Shown: positions 1 through 5,997 of the stretch, piece after piece
How the letters are laid out: each line of letters begins with the position of its first letter
How positions within the stretch are numbered: position 1 is the first letter of the stretch
Origin: CAYMLL01 sp964390645
GTDB taxonomy: Bacteria; Planctomycetota; UBA8108
Assembly: GCA_964390645.1 (NCBI GenBank)
Contig: CAYMLL010000365.1
Span: 1-6,702 of the forward strand
Length of the DNA stretch: 6,702 nt
Reading direction: 5' to 3'
Translations under genes and position numbers: made by a program
Notes under the pieces: model-generated
Database searches by the model: none
Told to the model about the DNA's origin: nothing
Seen by the model: the letters and a program-made list of their open reading frames with translations, nothing else

Positions 1-98
1 ACTTCGTGACGGCTGACCGGCTGCGTGACGAGCTTCACGATATGGGAGTTGTTTTGAAGGACTCGCCCGCCGGGACCCGCTGGCAGCGTGGGGGTTAA
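1..98 (+). CDS. cysS: Cysteinyl-tRNA synthetase, C-terminal end (partial)
   Basis: The window opens inside a reading frame whose first full codon is at 3 and whose TAA stop is at 96-98. The 31 visible residues contain TADRLRDELHDMGVVLKDSP followed by AGTRWQRGG. This is the pattern of the extreme C-terminus of class I cysteinyl-tRNA synthetases, which charge tRNA-Cys with cysteine in the cytoplasm: an 'AD-x-IRD-x-L-x-x-x-GI-x-LED' helix, then 'GT-x-WRR' just before the stop. The catalytic HIGH and KMSKS motifs lie outside the window and cannot be checked. The gene is co-oriented with the tRNA/tuf cluster, but a separate promoter begins about 40 nt downstream, so the two are probably distinct transcription units. 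The assignment rests on a short tail and is likely but not certain. Confidence 0.78.
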   Translation, partial: FVTADRLRDELHDMGVVLKDSPAGTRWQRGG

Positions 99-135
99 CT
101 CCTTGCAAGGAAGTACTTTGTGGCGGGCCTTTTTT
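65..135 (+). terminator. Candidate Rho-independent terminator of cysS
   Basis: GCCCGCC (65-71) is perfectly complementary to GGCGGGC (122-128), and a run of six T residues follows at 130-135. The enclosed 50 nt include smaller self-complementary pieces (76-92, and 98-114 around CCTTGCAAGG) that could shorten the loop. The GC-rich arm followed at once by a T tract looks like a terminator. The long loop, and the fact that the left arm lies inside the cysS coding end, make this tentative. Confidence 0.35.
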
Positions 136-138
136 GCC

Positions 139-166
139 TTGAAAGCCTTCGGCGTGTCGGTATAAT
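139..166 (+). promoter_or_regulatory. Sigma70-type promoter of the tRNA-tuf cluster
   Basis: A -35 box TTGAAA (139-144, 5 of 6 consensus bases) is separated by 16 nt from a perfect -10 box TATAAT (161-166). Transcription should start near 172-175, about 30 nt before tRNA-Thr(TGT). The stretch after the -10 box (CTCGCC) is GC-rich, as in stable-RNA promoters that respond to growth rate and ppGpp in well-studied bacteria; applying that here is inference. It is the strongest promoter match I found in the window. Confidence 0.8.
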
Positions 167-202
167 CTCGCCTCCTTATCGTAAATCGAGTCCGGTAAAC
201 AG

Positions 203-274
<72 letters not shown>

Positions 275-293
275 CCCGATGACGGAGTCGGTT

Positions 294-379
294 GGGTAGG
301 TGCCTGAGCGGCCAAAGGGAACGGGCTGTAAACCCGTCGGCTAACGCCTTCAGTGGTTCGAATCCACTCCTGCCCACCA
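294..379 (+). tRNA. tRNA-Tyr(GTA)
   Basis: A class II tRNA of 86 nt including an encoded CCA (377-379). The acceptor arms GGGTAGG (294-300) and CCTGCCC (369-375) pair with one T-G wobble. The anticodon stem ACGGG/CCCGT (321-325, 333-337) encloses CTGTAAA with anticodon GTA at 328-330. A long variable arm at about 338-351 is typical of bacterial tRNA-Tyr. T stem and loop are AGTGG/TTCGAAT/CCACT. It lies 19 nt after tRNA-Thr(TGT), consistent with processing from one precursor. Confidence 0.96.
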
Positions 380-390
380 GTTGTTCTCGG

Positions 391-423
391 CTCCGGTTCG
401 CCGTGCGGCGACTCGGAGTTTAT
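391..423 (+). other. Strong hairpin between tRNA-Tyr and tRNA-Gly
   Basis: CTCCG (391-395) pairs with CGGAG (414-418), and the inner TCGCC (398-402) pairs with GGCGA (407-411) around a GTGC loop. A G-T wobble and one mismatch join the two, giving a nearly continuous 12-pair stem. TTTAT follows at once (419-423). It could be a weak terminator tuning expression within the cluster, or an RNase processing signal. The sequence shows only the structure. Confidence 0.45.
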
Positions 424-488
424 CGGTGGGCCTGGTCGCTTGCCGGTCGTGAGAGTCGCGGATCGTGGCGTCGGTGTTCCCGCGGGAG

Positions 489-562
489 GCGGGTGTAGCT
501 TAGTGGTAAAGCACCAGCCTTCCAAGCTGGCCATGAGGGTTCGATTCCCTTCACCCGCTCCA
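489..562 (+). tRNA. tRNA-Gly(TCC)
   Basis: A 74-nt tRNA including an encoded CCA (560-562). The acceptor arms GCGGGTG (489-495) and CACCCGC (552-558) pair fully, and the discriminator is T559. The anticodon stem CCAGC/GCTGG (514-518, 526-530) encloses CTTCCAA with anticodon TCC at 521-523, which reads GGA and GGG. The T loop TTCGATT is canonical. It sits in the third position of the cluster, as glyT does in the E. coli thrU-tyrU-glyT-thrT-tufB unit. Confidence 0.96.
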
Positions 563-566
563 TTTT

Positions 567-606
567 TCTCCGCGGCTACCAGCAAGCCTGTGGATGGTCG
601 CGGAGA
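567..606 (+). other. Inverted repeat directly after tRNA-Gly
   Basis: TCTCCGCG (567-574) is perfectly complementary to CGCGGAGA (599-606) over 8 bp. An inner ACC/GGT pairing (578-580 with 596-598) shortens the loop. The stem begins 4 nt after the tRNA-Gly CCA end and overlaps a T5 run at 563-567. No T tract follows it, so it is not a standard terminator. It could guide 3'-end processing of tRNA-Gly. Confidence 0.4.
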
Positions 607-758
607 CTGCCGATATACCGATACCGGTGTCCGAGCGGAGTTTCGGGGTGCGTGATTACACGGCATGTTCCACGGAAACGTGCTGACGGAGCTGCCCTGA
701 CGGAGCCAACAGAGCCGAGTTCACCAAGATCACGACACACGAAACGAGGGCCAGGCGG

Positions 759-835
759 GCCGCTGTAGCTCAGTCGGTAGAGCGCTTCCTTGGTAAGGAA
801 GAGGTTCACGGGTTCGATTCCCGTCAGCGGCTCCA
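759..835 (+). tRNA. tRNA-Thr(GGT)
   Basis: A 77-nt tRNA including an encoded CCA (833-835). The acceptor arms GCCGCTG (759-765) and CAGCGGC (825-831) pair fully, and the discriminator is T832. The D stem is GCTC/GAGC. The anticodon stem CTTCC/GGAAG (785-789, 797-801) encloses TTGGTAA with anticodon GGT at 792-794, which reads ACC and ACU. It lies 108 nt before the tuf start, the position held by thrT before tufB in E. coli. The 196-nt gap before it holds only small inverted and direct repeats. Confidence 0.96.
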
Positions 836-943
836 TATCTCTATCTCTCGTCGCATCGAAAGAAACCAGAAGGAGCGTACGGTCGACGGCGCGCGTCACG
901 TGTACGGAGACGGCGCGGCACGAACGGAAGGAGTCCACGAAAG

Positions 944-2134
<1,191 letters not shown>

Positions 2135-2168
2135 GAGCCGCGCGATCTCCGCAGCGACGACTTTGCGC

Positions 2169-2245
2169 AGGCCCGTAGTTTAATTGGCTAGAGCGCCTGA
2201 TTCCAAATCAGGATGTTGGGGGTTCGAGTCCCTCCGGGCCTGCCA
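2169..2245 (+). tRNA. tRNA-Trp(CCA)
   Basis: A 77-nt tRNA including an encoded CCA (2243-2245). The acceptor arms AGGCCCG (2169-2175) and CGGGCCT (2235-2241) pair fully, with discriminator G2242 as in bacterial tRNA-Trp. The anticodon stem CCTGA/TCAGG (2196-2200, 2208-2212) encloses TTCCAAA with anticodon CCA at 2203-2205, which reads UGG only. It lies between tuf and secE, a frequent placement in bacteria. The close spacing on both sides (34 and 65 nt) suggests excision from a tuf-secE transcript. Confidence 0.96.
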
Positions 2246-2296
2246 GTTTTCTTGAGTGCGGGTCGGCTGAGGTGGGCCGGCTGGCAGAGACCTGAA

Positions 2297-2303
2297 AGGT
2301 GAT
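2297..2303 (+). promoter_or_regulatory. Shine-Dalgarno site that sets the secE start
   Basis: AGGTGAT (2297-2303) matches the anti-Shine-Dalgarno complement and lies 7 nt before the ATG at 2311. A GTG at 2299 opens the same frame 12 nt earlier, but it falls inside this site and has only a weak GAGA upstream, so ATG 2311 is preferred. Confidence 0.7.
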
Positions 2304-2310
2304 CCGGTTC

Positions 2311-2727
2311 ATGTGGAGAATCTACAAGGAAGGCCAGGGCAGGTGGGCGCGCGGTATCTTGGTCGCGGTCGTCATGCTCGGTGCCGTCTTCGCGCTCAAG
2401 CAGCTGCACGGATATCTGTCACCGGACGAGGAGTGGTCTTCGAAGTGGCTCTATGGCGTCGACTGGCGCTTTCTGGTTCACGGACCGATACTGGTGCTGG
2501 CGGCGTGGCTGTCACTGTGGCTCTTCAATCGACCGTCGACTGCCGATTTTCTGATCGACACCGAGGGTGAGCTGAAGAACAAGGTGACCTGGCCCTCCAA
2601 GAAGGAGGAGGTGAACGCATCGCTTGTCGTCGTCGTCACGGTCCTGATCCTCAGCGTGTATATCTTCGGCATCGACAACCTGCTGAGGCTGGTGACAGAG
2701 ATGGACTACGGCCTCTATCCGAAGTAG
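2311..2727 (+). CDS. secE: Protein translocase subunit SecE, extended three-helix form
   Basis: SecE clamps SecY in the inner-membrane SecYEG export channel. The predicted 138 aa is about twice the length of the minimal single-helix SecE. Three hydrophobic segments are visible: about 15-32, 54-72 and 103-121. The conserved SecE core is the C-terminal part: ADFL (78-81), an amphipathic stretch, then TWPSKKE (93-99), then the last membrane helix SLVVVVTVLILSVYIFGI. The N-terminal pair of helices, preceded by IYKEGQGRWAR, resembles planctomycete SecE as I recall it. E. coli SecE also has three helices but a different N-terminus. The start at ATG 2311 rests on the AGGTGAT site; GTG 2299 would add four residues. 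secE directly before nusG is the standard bacterial arrangement. Confidence 0.93.
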   Translation: MWRIYKEGQGRWARGILVAVVMLGAVFALKQLHGYLSPDEEWSSKWLYGVDWRFLVHGPILVLAAWLSLWLFNRPSTADFLIDTEGELKNKVTWPSKKEEVNASLVVVVTVLILSVYIFGIDNLLRLVTEMDYGLYPK

Positions 2728-2795
2728 GCAGCTCGCCGGATTGACCGGGTCGCTGCCTGTCGACCGAACGGACGCCGACCAGAGAGGGGACGGCA

Positions 2796-3326
2796 ATGTC
2801 GAAAGAGTGGTACGTGCTGCGAGTGGCGAGCGGCCGCGAGGGGACGGTTCGCGACGGTCTGATCCGCAAGATCCAGATCGCCGGACTCGAGGAGCAGATC
2901 CCGACCGTCCTCGTGCCCACCGAGCGCGTCTCCGAGATCAAGGGTGGCAAGAAGCGCTTTCGTGAGCGTAAGCTCTATCCCGGGTACATCATCGTCGAGA
3001 TGGACCTCAACGATGACGTCTGGTATCTGATCAAGGACACTCCCGGAATCGGCGACTTCGTCGGCTCGTACCAGAATCCTCAGCCTCTCGCGCCACCGGA
3101 GGTCGACAAGATTCTCAACACGATCAAGGGCAAGGAAGATGCGCCGGAGGTCAAGATCGACCTGGCGGCCGGCGACGGCGTGAAGATCAAGGAAGGCCCG
3201 TTTGAGAACTTCGACGGCACCGTCGACGAGGTCTTTCCGACGAAGGGTCAGGTCCGTGTGATCGTCACGATCTTCGGTCGGCCGACACCGTGTGATCTGG
3301 AGTACTGGCAGGTCGAGAAGATCTGA
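2796..3326 (+). CDS. nusG: Transcription termination/antitermination factor NusG
   Basis: NusG binds the RNA polymerase clamp through its N-terminal domain and couples it to Rho or ribosomal protein S10 through its C-terminal KOW domain. The 176 aa is near the usual length of about 180. The NGN domain runs from KEWYVLRVASGRE (3-15) through RKLYPGYIIVEM (58-69) and the GDFVG segment (86-90). A short linker at about 108-124 leads to the KOW domain at 126-176, with GDGVKIKEGPFENFDG (126-141) and a C-terminal EYWQVEKI. No extra insertion domain is present. The ATG at 2796 is preceded by GAGGGGA (2784-2790) at a 5-nt spacing. The gene follows secE by 68 nt and is probably cotranscribed with it. 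Confidence 0.98.
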   Translation: MSKEWYVLRVASGREGTVRDGLIRKIQIAGLEEQIPTVLVPTERVSEIKGGKKRFRERKLYPGYIIVEMDLNDDVWYLIKDTPGIGDFVGSYQNPQPLAPPEVDKILNTIKGKEDAPEVKIDLAAGDGVKIKEGPFENFDGTVDEVFPTKGQVRVIVTIFGRPTPCDLEYWQVEKI

Positions 3327-3353
3327 AGAGGGCGGACTCGAAACACACCCGCG

Positions 3354-3411
3354 ACGGTGGATTCCTCGTGACGGCGGCATACCGTCGACGGTAGCCTCTT
3401 GCAGCCACCGT
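3354..3411 (+). promoter_or_regulatory. Candidate rplKA leader structure (possible L1 target)
   Basis: The 132-nt nusG-rplK spacer contains ACGGTGG (3354-3360), perfectly complementary to CCACCGT (3405-3411). These arms enclose a perfect 14-bp palindrome, TACCGTCGACGGTA (3380-3393). In E. coli, L1 represses rplK-rplA by binding the leader of their mRNA. A structured spacer in the same place suggests a similar control, but I could not match the L1-binding motif base by base. The palindrome could equally be a protein-binding DNA site. Confidence 0.4.
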
Positions 3412-3458
3412 AGATTGCCGGCACAGCAACTCAACGCTCCAGCACGGACTCGAAGCTC

Positions 3459-3890
3459 ATGCCTCCGAAGAAAGACATCACCGCGAAGATCAAGCTGCAG
3501 ATCCCCGGCGGGCAGGCCACGCCGGCTCCTCCGGTCGGTCCGGCGCTGGGCCAGCACGGCGTCAACATCGGCGAGTTCGTGCAGAAGTTCAACGATCGTA
3601 CGAAGGACCAGGCCGGCACGGTGATTCCGGTCGAGCTCTACGTGTTCGCCGATCGTAGCTTTGATTTCGTTTGCAAGTCACCGCCGGCTTCCGTGCTGAT
3701 TCGCAGGGAGGTCGGGCTTGCCAAGGGCGCCAACATCCCGGGCTCGGAGACCGTCGGGGAGATTACCCGCGAGCAGCTCGAGAACATCGCCAGGGTGAAG
3801 ATGGCTGACCTCAACGCGGTCGATATGGACGGCGCGGTGAATCTCATCGCCGGCACCTGTCGCAGTATGGGAGTGAAGGTCGCCGAGTAG
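3459..3890 (+). CDS. rplK: 50S ribosomal protein L11
   Basis: L11 binds the GTPase-associated centre of 23S rRNA, where it helps elongation-factor turnover and RelA-type stringent signalling. The 143 aa equals the usual length of about 142. The N-terminal domain carries IPGGQATPAP and PPVGPALGQHGVNI (24-37), including the proline-rich face bound by thiostrepton in known L11. The C-terminal RNA-binding domain ends with KMADLNAVDMDGAVNLIAGT (114-133) and SMGVKV. The start at 3459 gives the expected N-terminus (MPPKKDITAKIKLQIPGG), but no good Shine-Dalgarno sequence lies upstream; the nearest purines are in CGGACTCGAAG (3445-3455). That may reflect translational control from the leader. rplK is followed by rplA after 91 nt. 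Confidence 0.98.
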   Translation: MPPKKDITAKIKLQIPGGQATPAPPVGPALGQHGVNIGEFVQKFNDRTKDQAGTVIPVELYVFADRSFDFVCKSPPASVLIRREVGLAKGANIPGSETVGEITREQLENIARVKMADLNAVDMDGAVNLIAGTCRSMGVKVAE

Positions 3891-3919
3891 CTCTTCGAGA
3901 CAGCATCCGACCACTGGCC

Positions 3920-3938
3920 GGTCGCGGAGGTCGCGACC
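3920..3938 (+). other. Perfect 7-bp hairpin between rplK and rplA
   Basis: GGTCGCG (3920-3926) and CGCGACC (3932-3938) pair perfectly around a GAGGT loop. CTGG (3914-3917) with the following CCAG (3938-3941) could extend it with a bulge. The loop carries a GGAGG-like purine run, but it is about 50 nt before rplA, whose own ribosome-binding site lies outside the hairpin. There is no T tract, so it is not a terminator. A processing or regulatory role is possible. Confidence 0.45.
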
Positions 3939-3966
3939 CAGGCGTGTGGGAGAGAGCCCCGATTCC

Positions 3967-3973
3967 AGGAGGG
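3967..3973 (+). promoter_or_regulatory. Shine-Dalgarno site that sets the rplA start
   Basis: AGGAGGG (3967-3973) lies 8 nt before the ATG at 3982. The longer frame from GTG 3946 would place this site inside the gene and add a 12-residue leader (MGESPDSRRVFD) that is not typical of L1, so ATG 3982 is preferred. Confidence 0.85.
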
Positions 3974-3981
3974 TTTTCGAC

Positions 3982-4662
3982 ATGTCCACGGCGAGCAAGA
4001 AGTTCCGCCGCAACTCCGAGAAGGCGCCGACAGAGGCTCTTTCGATCGAGCAGGCGGTGGCTGCGCTCAAGAAGTTCGAGAACGCCAAGTTCGACGAGAC
4101 CGTCGAGCTCGCGGTGAAGCTCGGCATCGACCCCAAGAACTCTGCTCAGCTGGTTCGGGGCGCGTTCTCGTTGCCACACGGCATCGGCCGGACGGTCACT
4201 GTCATCGCGTTCGCCGAGGGCGACGCGGCAATGGCTGCAGAGGACGCGGGTGCCGACGAGGTCGGCGGTGAGGATCTGGCCAAGAGGATCCTCGACGGCT
4301 GGCTCGAGTTCGACGTCGCGATTTCGCACCCTTCCATGATGCGGCATGTCGGGAAGCTCGGTCGCGTTCTCGGCCCGCACGGAAAGATGCCGTCGCCGAA
4401 GTCGGGCACGGTGACGGATGACGTCGGCAAGGCCGTTGGCGACTTCAAGGCGGGAAAGGTCGAGTTCCGCAACGACGACTACGGGAATATCCACGCCGTC
4501 ATGGGCAAGAAGTCCTTCGACGAAGAGAAGCTCAGCGGGAACATCGCGGCGTTCATCGAGCACCTGCGGTCGTTGCGTCCGAGCGCGGCGAAGGGGCTCT
4601 ACTTTCGCAAGGCCACGATCGCCTCGACTATGAGCCCGGGGGTTTCGATCGCGATCTCGTAG
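3982..4662 (+). CDS. rplA: 50S ribosomal protein L1
   Basis: L1 forms the mobile stalk that moves deacylated tRNA out of the E site, and in many bacteria it represses its own operon. The 226 aa is close to the typical 230. The L1 signature spans about 119-143, with MMRHVGKLGRVLGPHGKMP then SPKSGTV. Upstream is RGAFSLPHGIGRTVTV (59-74), and the C-terminal lobe contains KGLYFRKATIASTMSPGVSI. VEFRNDDYGNIHAVMGKKSF (160-179) differs from the common R-x-DK-x-G-x-IH form; I recall related variants in Planctomycetes. The start is ATG 3982, set by a strong AGGAGGG. The gene sits 91 nt after rplK and 174 nt before rplJ, the usual rplKA/rplJL pairing. Confidence 0.98.
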   Translation: MSTASKKFRRNSEKAPTEALSIEQAVAALKKFENAKFDETVELAVKLGIDPKNSAQLVRGAFSLPHGIGRTVTVIAFAEGDAAMAAEDAGADEVGGEDLAKRILDGWLEFDVAISHPSMMRHVGKLGRVLGPHGKMPSPKSGTVTDDVGKAVGDFKAGKVEFRNDDYGNIHAVMGKKSFDEEKLSGNIAAFIEHLRSLRPSAAKGLYFRKATIASTMSPGVSIAIS

Positions 4663-4679
4663 CCCACGTCTTCGTCGGG

Positions 4680-4704
4680 GACCGCCTCGTCCGTGACGGC
4701 GGTC
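4680..4704 (+). promoter_or_regulatory. Hairpin in the candidate rplJL leader
   Basis: GACCGCC (4680-4686) pairs perfectly with GGCGGTC (4698-4704) around an 11-nt loop. It lies at the start of the 174-nt rplA-rplJ spacer, where many bacteria carry an L10(L12)4-binding leader. A second small hairpin, CGGAC/GTCCG, follows at 4762-4779. GTCCGC (4775-4780) can alternatively pair with GCGGAC (4808-4813), close to the rplJ start. I could not identify the kink-turn of the known L10 leader, so the assignment is by position and structure only. Confidence 0.35.
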
Positions 4705-4757
4705 GGACCGTTGACCGGCGGCTTTCGAGACTGAGGGCCATTTCGGTGAACGAAGCG

Positions 4758-4786
4758 TTGACGGACTGCGGCCCGTCCGCTACAAG
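4758..4786 (+). promoter_or_regulatory. Candidate internal promoter for rplJL-rpoB
   Basis: TTGACG (4758-4763, 5 of 6 consensus) is followed after 17 nt by TACAAG (4781-4786, 4 of 6 consensus). Its position before rplJ parallels the rplJ promoter of E. coli. If used, the transcript would start about 45 nt before the rplJ ATG and would omit the 4680-4704 hairpin. The weak -10 box makes it only a candidate. Confidence 0.35.
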
Positions 4787-4836
4787 AAGGGACTTTTCAT
4801 AGCTCACGCGGACCAGGACTCGAGCCGGGCAAACCG

Positions 4837-5358
4837 ATGGCCAGAGAACTCAAGACGATCATCTGCCAGCAAATGGAGCGCGAGCTCGCGAGCATGGACG
4901 GCTGCGTCATGATCGACTACGCCGGGCTCAACGCCGAGCAGACCAGCGACCTGCGCAGGACGTTGCGCCAGGATGGGGTGCGTATGCGCATCGTGCACAA
5001 CCGGTTGGCTCGGCGTGTCTTTGCGGAGCGCGATTTCCCCGACGGGTTTTCCGGCCTCTTGCGGGGCCCCACGGCTCTCCTTGTCGCCGAGGAGAGCGCT
5101 CTGACTGTGGCCAAGAGCCTGTCGAACTGGACGAAGAAGAACCCGAATCTCGCCGCCGTCAAGGGCGGCCTCTTCGAGGGCAAGGTGCTCTCCGTCGAAG
5201 ATGTCGGCGAGATGGCGAAGATTCCGGACAAGGCGACGCTTCTCGCGCAGACGGTGGGCATGTTCCTGTCGCCGGTGCAGTTCCTGCCCGGGGCGGCGAA
5301 AAGCCTCGTCTCTCATCTGGCGGGTTGTGCGCAGGCACAGCACGAGAAGCTCTCGTAA
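4837..5358 (+). CDS. rplJ: 50S ribosomal protein L10
   Basis: L10 anchors the L7/L12 dimers to 23S rRNA at the base of the stalk. The 173 aa fits the family range of about 165-180. The N-terminal rRNA-binding domain is recognisable from MDGCVMIDYAGLNAEQTSDL (20-39), VHNRLARR (53-60; the family usually has V-K-N-x-L) and LLRGPTALLV (74-83). The end (LAGCAQAQHEKLS) should form the C-terminal helix that binds L7/L12. The sequence is more divergent than L11 or L1 in this window, which is normal for L10. The start at ATG 4837 lacks a good Shine-Dalgarno sequence: only GGGC is at a usable distance and AGGA (4815-4818) is too far. No alternative in-frame ATG is close upstream. rplL follows after 46 nt. 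Confidence 0.95.
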   Translation: MARELKTIICQQMERELASMDGCVMIDYAGLNAEQTSDLRRTLRQDGVRMRIVHNRLARRVFAERDFPDGFSGLLRGPTALLVAEESALTVAKSLSNWTKKNPNLAAVKGGLFEGKVLSVEDVGEMAKIPDKATLLAQTVGMFLSPVQFLPGAAKSLVSHLAGCAQAQHEKLS

Positions 5359-5390
5359 GCAACCAAGAACAGAACATCGAGAAGTCACTC

Positions 5391-5396
5391 AGGAGG
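5391..5396 (+). promoter_or_regulatory. Shine-Dalgarno site that sets the rplL start
   Basis: A perfect AGGAGG (5391-5396) lies 8 nt before the ATG at 5405. The open frame extends back to about 5201, but that part overlaps rplJ out of frame and encodes an arginine/serine-rich shadow. This is the best ribosome-binding site in the window, in keeping with the need for several L7/L12 copies per ribosome. Confidence 0.9.
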
Positions 5397-5404
5397 ATCG
5401 ACAA

Positions 5405-5812
5405 ATGTCCGAGGCGGCCGCCGAAGCCAGAACCTACTCCGAGAAGGTCACGCAGATCGTCGACCTCTTCACCAGCCTCACTGTCATGGAGGTCTTGGAG
5501 CTCCAGGATGCCCTGAAGGAAAAGGGCATCGAGCCCGCGGCTGCAGCGGCCGTCGTCGTCGGTCCCGGTGGCGGTGGCGATGGCGAGGCCGTCGAGGAGA
5601 AGACGACCTTTGACGTGGTCCTCAAGGCCGTGGGCGCCAAGAAGATCCAGGTCATCAAGGAGGTCCGCGCGATCACCGCGCTCGGTCTCAAGGAGGCCAA
5701 GGCGCTCGTCGAAGGAGCTCCCAGCGCGGTGAAGGAGGGCCTTCCGAAGGAGGAGGCCGAGGCGCTCGTGAAGAAACTCGAGGACGTCGGTGCGGAGGTC
5801 GAGCTCAAGTAG
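5405..5812 (+). CDS. rplL: 50S ribosomal protein L7/L12
   Basis: L7/L12 is the multicopy stalk protein that recruits and activates translational GTPases such as EF-Tu and EF-G. The 135 aa is slightly longer than the typical 120-130, because about ten residues (MSEAAAEART) precede the usual N-terminus. The N-terminal dimerisation helices cover about 13-44. The hinge is AAAAAVVVGPGGGGDGE (about 45-61), with a striking run of glycines. The globular C-terminal domain (about 66-135) holds FDVVLKAVGAKKIQVIKEVR, followed by ALGLKEAKALVEGAP and GAEVELK, including the conserved factor-binding surface. The start is ATG 5405, set by AGGAGG. It is coupled to rplJ by a 46-nt spacer, and a hairpin overlaps its stop codon. 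Confidence 0.98.
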   Translation: MSEAAAEARTYSEKVTQIVDLFTSLTVMEVLELQDALKEKGIEPAAAAAVVVGPGGGGDGEAVEEKTTFDVVLKAVGAKKIQVIKEVRAITALGLKEAKALVEGAPSAVKEGLPKEEAEALVKKLEDVGAEVELK

Positions 5813-5817
5813 CTCGA
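5799..5817 (+). other. Perfect hairpin across the rplL stop codon
   Basis: TCGAGCT (5799-5805) pairs perfectly with AGCTCGA (5811-5817) around the 5-nt loop CAAGT. The rplL stop codon TAG (5810-5812) lies at the loop/stem border. No T tract follows directly; the next T6 run is at 5858-5863. It may be a 3'-end stabilising or processing element between the abundant rplL message and the rpoB message. Confidence 0.5.
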
Positions 5818-5898
5818 GCCGGCTGCGAGGTTCGGGCGGCGAGTCGTCCTGGCGCTGTTTTTTCCGATCAGCCGGTTCGTCGCGGTCGGTCGGGCGCG

Positions 5899-5949
5899 CG
5901 TCGCGTTTGACGGTCGGTCTCGCGACGTTCCTTACCCGGGTGTTTTTTT
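5899..5949 (+). terminator. Candidate attenuator between rplL and rpoB
   Basis: CGTCGCG (5899-5905) pairs with CGCGACG (5921-5927) around a 15-nt loop. CGGG (5891-5894) can pair with CCCG (5935-5938) outside it. A T7 tract lies at 5943-5949. The stem is separated from the T tract by about 15 nt, which is not canonical, so this would be a leaky attenuator at most. Confidence 0.28.
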
Positions 5950-5997
5950 CTTGCCGAAGGGGTACCAAGCCGTTTAGGCTCCGCCGTTTATGGTCAG

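Noticed and set aside
576..938. 120-aa minus-strand frame over tRNA-Thr(GGT)
   Set aside because: TGIEPVNLFLTKEALYRLSY is antisense tRNA sequence; no ribosome-binding site or family match.
2188..2409. 73-aa minus-strand frame over tRNA-Trp
   Set aside because: GGTRTPNILIWNQAL is the same antisense-tRNA artefact; the frame also overlaps secE.
2715..3557. 280-aa minus-strand frame opposite nusG and rplK
   Set aside because: It covers two certain genes and has no recognisable domain; explained by GC-rich third-position bias.
5201..5404. N-terminal extension of rplL overlapping rplJ
   Set aside because: It is an arginine- and serine-rich out-of-frame reading of rplJ; AGGAGG at 5391-5396 places the true start at 5405.
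5907..5935. TTGACG at 5907-5912 as a promoter for rpoB
   Set aside because: The sequence 15-19 nt downstream (TTCCTTACCC region) does not resemble a -10 box, and the hexamer lies in the loop of a hairpin.
5159..5968. 269-aa minus-strand frame opposite rplJ and rplL
   Set aside because: Same codon-bias shadow, low complexity, no start signal.
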